From: Aliiroseovarius halocynthiae
GTDB taxonomy: Bacteria > Pseudomonadota > Alphaproteobacteria > Rhodobacterales > Rhodobacteraceae
Direction of reading: 5' to 3'
Length of the DNA stretch: 42,027 bases
Assembly: GCF_007004645.1 (NCBI RefSeq)
Contig: NZ_ML660029.1
Location: 1-42,027, forward strand
Positions 24,888 to 32,863 of this stretch are shown here, piece after piece. The notes beneath the pieces were generated by a model. The model made no database searches. It had not been told where the DNA came from and saw only the letters and a list, made by a program, of their open reading frames with translations. How positions within the stretch are numbered: position 1 is the first letter of the stretch; each line of letters begins with the position of its first letter. Position numbers and translations under genes: made by a program.

Positions 24888-26041
24888 ACCGCCATCTGCA
24901 TCTTGACCCGGTAGGCGGGATATCGGGCGACATGTTTCTGGGGGCTATGCTGTCAGCCTTTCCCGACGCCCGCACACCCTTAGTGCAGGATTGGCAAGAC
25001 GCTGGGATCGCCGATCATGTGCGACTTGAGCTTGAGGAAACGCGCGAGAAAGGCTTTGCCTGCCTGCGCGCCAAAGTGATCACCGCAAGCGACGCGCCCC
25101 CCACCGCCCATTGGGCCGACATTCGTGCGAGGATTGCTGAAAGCGCCCTGCGCACCCCGGTGCAAGAACGCGCAATCGCGATCTTCTCAAAACTGGCAGA
25201 AGCGGAAGCCGCGTGCCACGGCGTGACCGTTGATCAGGTACATTTCCACGAAATCGCCGACTGGGATTCGCTGGCCGACATCATCGGCGCGGCCTCGGTT
25301 CTGGAAAGCAGCGGCGCAAGCAGCTTTTCCACCAGCCCCATCCCAATAGGCGGCGGGCGTACCCGCACGCAGCACGGCCTGATCCCCGTTCCCGCGCCGG
25401 CAACCGCCGAATTGTTGCACGGGTTTGAACTGTTTGACGATGGTGGGCGCGGCGAGCGCGTCACCCCCACAGGCGCCGCAATCCTGGCGCATCTAATCCC
25501 AACACCTCTGCCCTATTCGCCACGCGGACTGCTTGCAAGCAGGGGCACCGGAGCGGGCCAGATGCAGATTGCAGGCATCCCCAATATTCTTCGCATTCTG
25601 ACGCTCGACACACTGAGCGCGCCCGCCCAAGCTGTTTCCCTGATCCGGTTTGAAATCGACGACATGACCCCCGAAGAGTTGTCTGTCGCGCTGGACCATT
25701 TACGCGCGGCAGACGGTGTTCTGGATGCTGGATATCAGATCGGGTTCGGCAAAAAGGGGCGCACCCAGTTTTCTGTGACCGTGATGACCCAGCCCGCCCA
25801 ATGCGACCACGTGATCACGCGCTGTTTTGAAGAAACTAGCACCATTGGATTGCGCGTAGACATGACTCATCGCCATGTATTGCCCCGCACCGAAACTGTT
25901 CGAAATGGCACACCAATCAAAACCGTTGCCCGGCCCGGCGGCACCACGTCCAAGGCCGAAAGTGACGCTTTGGCACGGACCTCCACCTTGAAGGCACGAC
26001 GATGGCAGGCAAAACAAGCGGAACAGTGCGATGACGATTGA
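24884..26041 (+). CDS. larC: LarC, nickel insertion enzyme for the NPN cofactor
   Basis: A 385-residue DUF111-family protein, cytosolic, which inserts nickel into the pincer nucleotide in a CTP-dependent reaction. Features: N-terminal HLDPVGGISGDMFLGAML (6-23), VHFHEIADWDSLADIIGAA, HGLIPVPAPATAELL, ERVTPTGAAIL, and a C-terminal part with FEIDDMTPEELSVALDHL and STIGLRV. In Lactobacillus the gene is split and needs a frameshift; here both halves are in one uninterrupted frame. ATGA overlap with larA and 11-base overlap with larE. Confidence 0.9.
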   Translation: MNRHLHLDPVGGISGDMFLGAMLSAFPDARTPLVQDWQDAGIADHVRLELEETREKGFACLRAKVITASDAPPTAHWADIRARIAESALRTPVQERAIAIFSKLAEAEAACHGVTVDQVHFHEIADWDSLADIIGAASVLESSGASSFSTSPIPIGGGRTRTQHGLIPVPAPATAELLHGFELFDDGGRGERVTPTGAAILAHLIPTPLPYSPRGLLASRGTGAGQMQIAGIPNILRILTLDTLSAPAQAVSLIRFEIDDMTPEELSVALDHLRAADGVLDAGYQIGFGKKGRTQFSVTVMTQPAQCDHVITRCFEETSTIGLRVDMTHRHVLPRTETVRNGTPIKTVARPGGTTSKAESDALARTSTLKARRWQAKQAEQCDDD

Positions 26042-26825
26042 TCCCCTGATCCGCCTGCACGATGTCCTGTGTGAACTGCCCAACCTGACCGTGGCCGTAA
26101 GCGGTGGCGTCGACAGCCTGACCCTTGCATTCACCGCCGCCCGCGTGGTCCCCGGTTTTTCCGCACTCCACGCTGTTTCACCCTCGGTCCCACCTGCTGC
26201 GACACAGCGGGTGAAAGACTATGCGCTGCGTCACAACTGGCCGCTAAAGTTGATTGAAAGTGGCGAGTTTAACGATGAACGCTATCGCGCAAACCCTCAC
26301 GATCGTTGCTATTTTTGCAAATCAAACCTCTATGCCACAATGGCCGCGCGCAGTTCCGGACCACTAGCGTCTGGCACCAATCTTGATGATCTGGGCGACT
26401 ATCGCCCCGGCCTGATTGCCGCAAAAGAACACGGTGTGCGTCATCCCTTTGTCGAAGCCGGAATCGACAAGGCTACGCTGCGCCAGATCGCGGTGCAGTT
26501 TGGGCTTGCGGACATCGCCGCGCTGCCCGCTCAGCCCTGTCTGGCCAGCCGCATCATGACCGGGTTGCGGATCGCGCCCGAAGATCTGGAGTTTGTAGAC
26601 AAAGTCGAAGCCCTTCTGCGCGACCATGTACCGGGCGATCTACGCTGTCGGGTCACAGCCGATGGCGTGGTGATCGAAGCCGACCACCTTCCCACAACCG
26701 CCACCGCCTTGGCTGCAGCACAGTGCCAAAAAGCTGGCCGCATCTTTCTGGGGCATAAACCCTATCAACGCGGCAGTGCCTTTGTATTGCCTGACACTCT
26801 GGAAGCGGATCAACACCATGGATGA
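26031..26825 (+). CDS. larE: LarE, ATP-dependent sulfur transferase for the NPN cofactor
   Basis: A 264-residue PP-loop protein. SGGVDS (24-29) binds ATP to adenylylate the pyridinium carboxylate. C170 in PCLASRI corresponds to the sulfur-donating Cys of the sacrificial type; C93 and C96 (DRCYFCK) add two more conserved Cys. A three-Cys arrangement is the one reported for LarE proteins that hold a [4Fe-4S] cluster and turn over catalytically, so this may be that type (inference). ASGTNLDDLGDYRPG is the usual PP-loop helper motif. It overlaps larC and larB. Confidence 0.9.
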   Translation: MTIDPLIRLHDVLCELPNLTVAVSGGVDSLTLAFTAARVVPGFSALHAVSPSVPPAATQRVKDYALRHNWPLKLIESGEFNDERYRANPHDRCYFCKSNLYATMAARSSGPLASGTNLDDLGDYRPGLIAAKEHGVRHPFVEAGIDKATLRQIAVQFGLADIAALPAQPCLASRIMTGLRIAPEDLEFVDKVEALLRDHVPGDLRCRVTADGVVIEADHLPTTATALAAAQCQKAGRIFLGHKPYQRGSAFVLPDTLEADQHHG

Positions 26826-27498
26826 GCACACGATTTTCGACTGGTCCCGAAAGGCACGCACCGGCGTCCCAGAAGTCGTGTTTGCCGAAGGCAAGACCGT
26901 GGAGCAGATCGACGACATCCTTATGGCGCATCACGAGCGCAGCGCGCCCCTGTTGACAACCCGCCTGACGCCAGAGCAGATGGCGCATCTTGGCGCGCTG
27001 ACCCTGCCCCACTTGTCCCTTGATCCTCTGGCGCGATTGGCCAGCCATCGCGCACCCATCCCCGCCGCCGACGCACCTGAAGTTGCCGTCGTCTGTGCGG
27101 GCACTTCAGATCTTCCCGTCGCACGCGAGGCGCTTTTGTCGGCACGTTTCCTAGGCCTGCGGGCCGATCTGATCTGCGATGTGGGCGTGGCCGGCCTGTG
27201 GCGGTTAGAACAGCACTTGCCCACGCTGACCCGACACCGGGTGGTGATCGCCGTGGCCGGAATGGAGGGCGCGCTTTTCTCGGTCCTCGGGGGGCTGTTA
27301 CCCGGTGCAATTATCGCGGTGCCAACATCGGTGGGCTACGGTGTTGGCGCACAGGGAAAAGCAGCGCTCAGCTCGGCCCTGTCCAGCTGCGCGCCGGGCG
27401 TGCTGACTGTGAATATCGACAATGGGTTCGGCGCTGCAGCGGCGGCGGCCAAGATCTTAAGGCCACCCCAAATTCAAAGCGACAATCCATCGGGATGA
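26818..27498 (+). CDS. larB: LarB, nicotinic acid adenine dinucleotide carboxylase/hydrolase
   Basis: A 226-residue AIR-carboxylase-like enzyme making the first NPN precursor from NaAD and CO2. Motifs: VVCAGTSDLPVAREAL (91-106), VAGMEGALFSVLGGLLPG (146-163), VPTSVGYG (168-175), and C191 in SCAPGVLTVNIDNGFGAA, where the adduct-forming Cys of known LarB lies. The ATG at 26818 overlaps the larE stop by eight bases (ATGGATGA); an in-frame ATG 14 codons upstream sits inside larE and is rejected. Last gene of the lar operon; no clear terminator follows. Confidence 0.9.
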   Translation: MDEHTIFDWSRKARTGVPEVVFAEGKTVEQIDDILMAHHERSAPLLTTRLTPEQMAHLGALTLPHLSLDPLARLASHRAPIPAADAPEVAVVCAGTSDLPVAREALLSARFLGLRADLICDVGVAGLWRLEQHLPTLTRHRVVIAVAGMEGALFSVLGGLLPGAIIAVPTSVGYGVGAQGKAALSSALSSCAPGVLTVNIDNGFGAAAAAAKILRPPQIQSDNPSG

Positions 27499-27544
27499 TC
27501 AGACAGAAAAGCCTTCCACTGCATTCGAAATCTACGTGCATAAT

Positions 27545-27563
27545 GTTTTTATTTATATTATAC
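27545..27563. promoter_or_regulatory. AT-rich operator-like site 5
   Basis: GTTTTTATTTATATTATAC is a 19-bp AT-rich site with the GT...AC ends of the other sites. Its minus-strand form matches that of 14390 at about 13 of 19 positions. It lies in the 160-bp gap before the aldo-keto reductase/lactonase/dehydratase operon. The weakest of the set. Confidence 0.35.
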
Positions 27564-27658
27564 ATTTACTGACCCCAAACGCCCACACGGGCATAAGGTT
27601 CGCGCCCCCCACAAGGCGCACATGTATTCGGCGGCCTAAAGAACAAGGAGGATGCGCA

Positions 27659-28678
27659 GTGAATTCATTCCCGACCCGCCGTCTTGCAGGCACGCAGATT
27701 GATCTGCCGGTTCTTGGCTTTGGTGGCGCACCTCTTGGCGGGTTGATGACCGCAAATGACACGACCGAAACGCAAGCTATGCTGCCCGAAGTGCTGGCAG
27801 CCGGGTATCGCTATGTGGACACAGCGCCCTTTTATGGGTTTGGCAAATCCGAACGGATGATCGGCGACCTGCTGCGCGGGCGCGACTATGTCCTATCCAC
27901 CAAAGTAGGCCGCCTTCTGAAACCCGGCCTGCCCGCCGATCCTGCTGCTATGGGCTGGCCCGATCCCCTGCCGTTCCACCCGGTCTTTGACTACTCCTAT
28001 GACGCGATCATGCGGTCTTTTGAGGACAGCCAACAACGGCTTGGGCTGGATAAGATCGACATCCTGTTTGTCCATGACATAGGCGAGATGACCCATGGCG
28101 CTGACGACAATGCGCACCACTTCGCCACGCTGCGCGACAGTGGCTACCGCGCGCTAGACGAGCTGCGCAGCGCAGGTAACATCAAAGCCATCGGGCTGGG
28201 CGTGAACGAAGTGCAAGTCTGTCGCGATGCGCTTACAATCGGCGATTGGGACGTCTTTCTGCTGGCCGGACGCTATACGCTGCTAGAGCAGGCTCCGCTG
28301 GATGATCTGTTCCCCGAATGCGCTGCTGCCGGGACCCAGATCATCGTTGGAGGGCCATATAACTCTGGCATTCTGGTCGGCGGCACCACGTGGAATTATG
28401 GCGACGCACCGGAACAGGTGATCACCCGCGTGTCCGCCTTACGCGCCTGTGCAGATCGCCACAACGTTCCCCTGCCCGCCGCCGCGCTACAATTCCCGCT
28501 CGCCCATCCGCTGGTCGTCTCGATCATTCCGGGCCTGCGGTCACGCGCCGAGCTGACCCAGACGCTGGACTGGGTCGCAACCGACATTCCCGCCGCCTTC
28601 TGGCACGACCTTCGGGCCGAGGGGCTTTTGCATCCCAAAGCCCCAATCCCGACACAGAACCCATATAAAAGGGGATAA
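27659..28678 (+). CDS. Aldo-keto reductase, L-galactose/L-fucose 1-dehydrogenase type (second copy)
   Basis: A 339-residue AKR starting at GTG, with a perfect AAGGAGG seven bases upstream; the in-frame ATG 41 codons earlier lacks a ribosome site and runs through the promoter gap. The catalytic set is Asp/Tyr in YVDTAPFYGFG, Lys in STKVGR and His in LFVHDIGE. YNSGILVGG and SIIPGLRSRAEL match the cofactor region. It is paralogous to 12273-13244. It opens an operon with a lactonase three bases downstream and a UxaA-type dehydratase, so oxidation, lactone opening and dehydration are encoded in pathway order. Confidence 0.87.
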   Translation: MNSFPTRRLAGTQIDLPVLGFGGAPLGGLMTANDTTETQAMLPEVLAAGYRYVDTAPFYGFGKSERMIGDLLRGRDYVLSTKVGRLLKPGLPADPAAMGWPDPLPFHPVFDYSYDAIMRSFEDSQQRLGLDKIDILFVHDIGEMTHGADDNAHHFATLRDSGYRALDELRSAGNIKAIGLGVNEVQVCRDALTIGDWDVFLLAGRYTLLEQAPLDDLFPECAAAGTQIIVGGPYNSGILVGGTTWNYGDAPEQVITRVSALRACADRHNVPLPAAALQFPLAHPLVVSIIPGLRSRAELTQTLDWVATDIPAAFWHDLRAEGLLHPKAPIPTQNPYKRG

Positions 28679-28681
28679 GAC

Positions 28682-29512
28682 ATGCGTATCGACGCACACC
28701 AACATTTCTGGGCGCTGGCCCGTGGCGACTATGGCTGGTTATCCGATGATCTGGCCGCAATCTATCGCGATTTCTTGCCCGAAGATCTGGCCCCGATGCT
28801 GGACACCGCCGGCATAGATGGCACGGTTCTGGTGCAGGCTGCCCCCACTGTGGCCGAGACCGATTTTATGCTGTCTCTGGCCGATAGAAACACCTTCATT
28901 AAAGGCGTGGTTGGCTGGGTGGATTTCGAGAACGCAGCGTCGGTCGCGGAGATCGACCGCTATATGCAGCACCCAGCTTTTGTGGGCCTGCGCCCGCTAA
29001 TTCAGGACATCGCGGACGCTGACTGGATGTTGCGCGACGACCTGACGCCTGTCTTTGACGCTTTGATCGCTCGTGATCTGACCTTTGACGCGCTGACCCT
29101 GCCGCGCCACCTGCCGAACCTGCACAAGCTGCTGGCCCGCCACCCGGATATGCGGGTTGTGATCGACCATAGCTCGAAACCTCTGATCCGCGATGGCGTG
29201 ATGGACGGCTGGGCGCAGGACATGAGCGCTTTGGCGCACAACACCAACGCCTTCTGCAAGCTGTCAGGGCTATTGACCGAGGCCAAATCCGACTGGATTG
29301 TCGACGATCTGCGCCCCTATGTCGATCACCTGCTGAACACATTCGGTCCCGACCGCCTGCTGTGGGGCAGCGACTGGCCGGTTCTTAACCTTGCCGGGGA
29401 TTATGCCCGCTGGGTCGAGGTCACCGACCAACTGCTCTCCGACCTCTCGGATGCGGATCGCAGCGCAATTTTGGGCGGAAATGCTGCCCGTGCCTATAAG
29501 TTGCGGGATTAA
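28682..29512 (+). CDS. Amidohydrolase, L-fucono/L-galactono-lactonase type (second copy)
   Basis: A 276-residue COG3618 protein: D4-A-H6-Q-H8 at the N-terminus, GVVGWVDFE, VIDHSSKP, CKLSGLLTE and LLWGSDWPVL. It is collinear with 221-1057, including the unusual ALARxDYGWL stretch after the metal motif, so the two are recent paralogues. It starts three bases after the aldo-keto reductase stop. Expected to open the lactone made by that enzyme. Confidence 0.88.
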   Translation: MRIDAHQHFWALARGDYGWLSDDLAAIYRDFLPEDLAPMLDTAGIDGTVLVQAAPTVAETDFMLSLADRNTFIKGVVGWVDFENAASVAEIDRYMQHPAFVGLRPLIQDIADADWMLRDDLTPVFDALIARDLTFDALTLPRHLPNLHKLLARHPDMRVVIDHSSKPLIRDGVMDGWAQDMSALAHNTNAFCKLSGLLTEAKSDWIVDDLRPYVDHLLNTFGPDRLLWGSDWPVLNLAGDYARWVEVTDQLLSDLSDADRSAILGGNAARAYKLRD

Positions 29513-29563
29513 CCCCCCTCAGCCCCAAAAAGCTTCACTCAGCCGTCTGCCAAGGAGCCTATC

Positions 29564-31081
29564 GTGCCGACCCAATACATCCGCCTTCACCCCACAGACA
29601 ACGTGGTCGTCGCACTGTGTGACCTGCCGGACGCCTGCGCGCTGGACGGGCTTGACCTGACCCTGTCGCAACCCATCACGCAGGGGCATAAGATCGCGAC
29701 CCGTGCTGTGTCAGCCGGGGAAAACATCGTGAAATACGGGCAGATCATCGGACAGGCCAAAGCGGATATTGCCGCGGGCGATCACGTCCACATCCATAAT
29801 CTGGGCATGGGGGCGCATCAGCAAGACTATGGTTTCGCCAGCCAAAACACCCCACTTCCCGCAATCACCGAAACGCGCCAATTCCAGGGTTTTCACCGCG
29901 CCGATGGCAGGGTCGGCACCCGCAACTATGTGGGTATCGTGACCTCGGTGAACTGCTCGGGATCGGTCGCGCGTTTCATCGCCGAAGCGGCCCGGAATGA
30001 AGGGTTGCTGGACGCCTTCCCCAATGTGGACGGGATCGTGCCCATCGTGCATGGCACCGGCTGCGGCATGGCCAATAAAGGCGTTGGATTTGACACACTG
30101 TTTCGCACGCTCAAAGGCTATGCACAGCATCCGAATTTCGGCGGCATCCTGATGATCGGGCTGGGCTGCGAAATCATGCAGCTCGCAGATCTGGTGGGCG
30201 ACCGCCCCATTCGCGCCGATGGTGCACTGCGCTATATGACCATTCAACACGAAGGCGGCACACGCCGCACCGTCGACAAAGGGCTGGCAGAACTGCGTGG
30301 CATTCTAGAGCTGGCCAATCAGGCAACCCGCGCGCCCGCGCCCATCAGCGCAATCACTGTGGGCATGCAATGCGGCGGCTCGGACGGGTATTCAGGGATC
30401 ACCGCGAACCCGGCATTGGGTGCAGCCTCGGACCTTTTGGTGCGCCAGGGCGGCACCACCATCCTGTCCGAAACATCCGAGATCTATGGCGCCGAACATC
30501 TGCTGACCCGTCGCGCCGAGACACAGGCCATTGGCGAGAAACTAATCGCGCGGATCCAGTGGTGGGAAGACTATACCGCCCGCAATGATGGCGAGATGGA
30601 CAACAATCCCAGCCCCGGCAACAAGCGCGGCGGGCTGACGACCATTCTGGAAAAGTCTCTGGGCGCTGTGGCCAAAGGCGGCTCGGCCCCCCTGCGCGAT
30701 GTCTATCTGTACGGCGAAAAGATCGACACGCCCGGCTTCGTCTTTATGGACAGCCCCGGCTATGACCCGTGTTCGGTCACCGGGCAGGTTGCTTCGGGCG
30801 CGAACCTGATCGTGTTCACCACCGGGCGCGGATCGGTGTCGGGCTATCAGCCCACGCCCTGCATCAAGGTTGCCACCAATTCCGAAATGTACGCCCGCCT
30901 GTCCGAAGATATGGATCTGAACTGCGGGGATATCGTGACCGATGGCGTATCCATTGACGACAAAGGAGCTGAGATGCTGGAGCTGATGATCCGCGTGGCC
31001 TCGGGCGAGCGGACCAAAAGCGAAGAGCTGGGATTTGGAGGGGTCGAATTCGTCCCCTGGCAAATCGGCGCGGTGATGTAA
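29564..31081 (+). CDS. uxaA: UxaA/GarD-family dehydratase (altronate dehydratase type)
   Basis: A 505-residue protein, full length for the family. An N-terminal SAF-like domain (residues 1-95: IATRAVSAGENIVKYGQIIGQA) is joined to the catalytic part, with DGRVGTRNYVGIVTSVNCS, VHGTGCGMANKG, MIGLGCEIMQ, MQCGGSDGYSGITANPALG, FMDSPGYDPCSVTGQVASGANLIVFTTGRGSV and GYQPTPCIKVATNSEM. Members are iron-dependent and dehydrate D-altronate, galactarate or related acids. With the LgoD-, UxaB- and KdgK-like genes, D-altronate to KDG fits best. It starts at GTG with AAGGAG seven bases upstream and closes the second AKR/lactonase operon. Confidence 0.85.
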   Translation: MPTQYIRLHPTDNVVVALCDLPDACALDGLDLTLSQPITQGHKIATRAVSAGENIVKYGQIIGQAKADIAAGDHVHIHNLGMGAHQQDYGFASQNTPLPAITETRQFQGFHRADGRVGTRNYVGIVTSVNCSGSVARFIAEAARNEGLLDAFPNVDGIVPIVHGTGCGMANKGVGFDTLFRTLKGYAQHPNFGGILMIGLGCEIMQLADLVGDRPIRADGALRYMTIQHEGGTRRTVDKGLAELRGILELANQATRAPAPISAITVGMQCGGSDGYSGITANPALGAASDLLVRQGGTTILSETSEIYGAEHLLTRRAETQAIGEKLIARIQWWEDYTARNDGEMDNNPSPGNKRGGLTTILEKSLGAVAKGGSAPLRDVYLYGEKIDTPGFVFMDSPGYDPCSVTGQVASGANLIVFTTGRGSVSGYQPTPCIKVATNSEMYARLSEDMDLNCGDIVTDGVSIDDKGAEMLELMIRVASGERTKSEELGFGGVEFVPWQIGAVM

Positions 31082-31098
31082 GCGCACGCACCCAAAGA

Positions 31099-31135
31099 AA
31101 AAACGGCCCCGCTGTCATCATGCGGGGCCGTTTTT
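31099..31135. terminator. Strong bidirectional terminator
   Basis: AAAAACGGCCCCGC and GCGGGGCCGTTTTT form a perfect 14-bp stem around a 9-base loop, with T runs on both strands. It separates the dehydratase from the flotillin gene, whose stop codon begins three bases away. Confidence 0.92.
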
Positions 31136-31137
31136 GG

Positions 31138-32814
31138 TTAGTTTACAGGCACTTCAGCATCCGCCGCGTCGATCTCGTCGACGGGCAGCGGCGCGGGCGT
31201 TTCGACATCCATCGCCCCGTTGGCGACACCTGCGATGCCGTTTTCCATGCTGATCCCCAGCTCTTTACCAAGGGCTTGCATAGCGGGCATTTGCAGCGCC
31301 ATTCCCAGCACCGAATCCAGTGCCTGATTTACCGGCGTGCCAGATGATCCTTCGCCCACGGCACCACCGGGCTGACCCATGCCGGTCACCTGGTGGATCT
31401 TGATCGAGTCGATCTTCTCGGCCGGTTTCACCATTTCGGCGATGATAGCGGGCATGGCTTCCAGCTGCGCGATGCGGACCTTCATCGCGATGATCTCGGC
31501 GCTCAGCTCGTTTTCCGAGTTCGCGATGGCCTTTTGACCCTCAGCAGTTGCCAGCATGTCGGTGCGTTTCGCTTCGGCCCGGACGGTCAGCGCGTTGGCA
31601 TCCGCCTGCGCTTCTTCCAGCTTTGCGGCGGCGCGGTCGCTTGCGGCTTCCTTTTCTGCGTTCGCAGAAAGACGGATCGCGGTTGCTTGACGTTCGGCTT
31701 CCTTCTCGGCCTCGATCAATGCGATGCGCTTGACACGTTCGGCTTCCGCAACCGCCCGCGCGGTCTCGATGGCCTCGGCGGCTTTCTTGGCTTCTGCACG
31801 TGCATTGTCAGCGGACGCCTTGGCATGGCTTTCCTCTTCCGACTTCTTCGCAACGATGATCGCACGCTCCTGATCAGCCACTTCCAGCTCACGTTCTTTG
31901 GCAATCTCAGCTTCACGAATGGCACGTTCACGCTCGATCTCGGCCGCACGCACAGCGCGTTCGCGTTCAATCCGCGCCTCATCTTTAGCCCGGTCAGACG
32001 CTTCCTGATTGCGTGCAATCTGAGCTTCCTGCTGCGCCTGAAGGGTCTGGATCTCTTCGATCTGCGCAATTTCGGCCTGCTTTTGCTCGCGCTCAATCTG
32101 ATACTTCCGCTTCTCAGCTTCCATTTCAGACTGCGCAACCGACACGTCCGCTTCGGCCGAGATTTCGGCACGCTCTTTGCGCGACGTCGCGATCACCGCC
32201 GCCAGTTTCTGCATACCAACTGCGTTAAAGGCGTTGTTTTCGTCCAAAGCCTCGAACGGGGTCTGATCCAGTGCGGTCAGCGATACGGCTTCAAGCTCCA
32301 GACCGTTTTTCAACAGATCCTCGGAGATAGCGTTCTGCACTTCCTGTACAAAGCTTGCGCGGTTCTCGTGCAGCTCGTCCATGGTCATCTGAGCAGCCAC
32401 AGCACGCAGACCGTCAACCAGCTTACCTTCGATCATCTCGCGCAGTTGTTCGACATGGAAGGTACGGTCGCCAAGCGTTTGCGCCGCGCGCGAAATGCCG
32501 TCTTCGGTCGCATTAACCGAGACATAGAATTCAACGCCAACATCAACGCGCATACGGTCTTTGGTGATCAGCGATTGTTCAGCGACGCGCGAAACTTCAA
32601 GCCGCAAGGTCTTCATATTGACCTTCGAGATCTCATGCAGGAAGGGCACGACAATCGTCCCGCCATCCATGATGACCTTCTTGCCGCCCGAACCGGTTTT
32701 CACCAGACTGGTTTCGCGGGTGGCACGTTTATAAAGCCGGGCCATGATCAGGCCGATGAAGACCAGAAGACCAACGATGACGCCAGCAATGACTGCAATG
32801 GATGAAAGATCCAT
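31138..32814 (-). CDS. Flotillin-like SPFH-domain membrane protein (YqiK type)
   Basis: A 558-residue protein. A single N-terminal membrane segment (about residues 5-25) is followed by an SPFH domain (about 35-205, with GGTIVVPFLHEISKVNM and LRLEVSRVAEQSLITKD). A long Glu/Ala/Arg-rich coiled coil runs from about 215 to 455 with many ERERA and EAE repeats. The tail (460-558) is Gly/Pro-rich and acidic. Such proteins assemble in membrane microdomains with NfeD-like partners. AAGGAG precedes the ATG. The partner gene lies 49 bases upstream. The role in this organism is unknown; stress or membrane-fluidity functions are usual. Confidence 0.9.
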   Translation of the reverse strand: MDLSSIAVIAGVIVGLLVFIGLIMARLYKRATRETSLVKTGSGGKKVIMDGGTIVVPFLHEISKVNMKTLRLEVSRVAEQSLITKDRMRVDVGVEFYVSVNATEDGISRAAQTLGDRTFHVEQLREMIEGKLVDGLRAVAAQMTMDELHENRASFVQEVQNAISEDLLKNGLELEAVSLTALDQTPFEALDENNAFNAVGMQKLAAVIATSRKERAEISAEADVSVAQSEMEAEKRKYQIEREQKQAEIAQIEEIQTLQAQQEAQIARNQEASDRAKDEARIERERAVRAAEIERERAIREAEIAKERELEVADQERAIIVAKKSEEESHAKASADNARAEAKKAAEAIETARAVAEAERVKRIALIEAEKEAERQATAIRLSANAEKEAASDRAAAKLEEAQADANALTVRAEAKRTDMLATAEGQKAIANSENELSAEIIAMKVRIAQLEAMPAIIAEMVKPAEKIDSIKIHQVTGMGQPGGAVGEGSSGTPVNQALDSVLGMALQMPAMQALGKELGISMENGIAGVANGAMDVETPAPLPVDEIDAADAEVPVN

Positions 32815-32863
32815 GAAACTACTCCTTATAATGTGAATGGGTGCGTGAGGTGCAGGGCGCGGG

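Noticed and set aside
31393-32805. 470-codon open frame opposite the flotillin gene
   Set aside because: Caused by the repetitive Glu/Ala/Arg codons of the coiled coil; the protein is low-complexity Phe/Leu/Arg without motifs.
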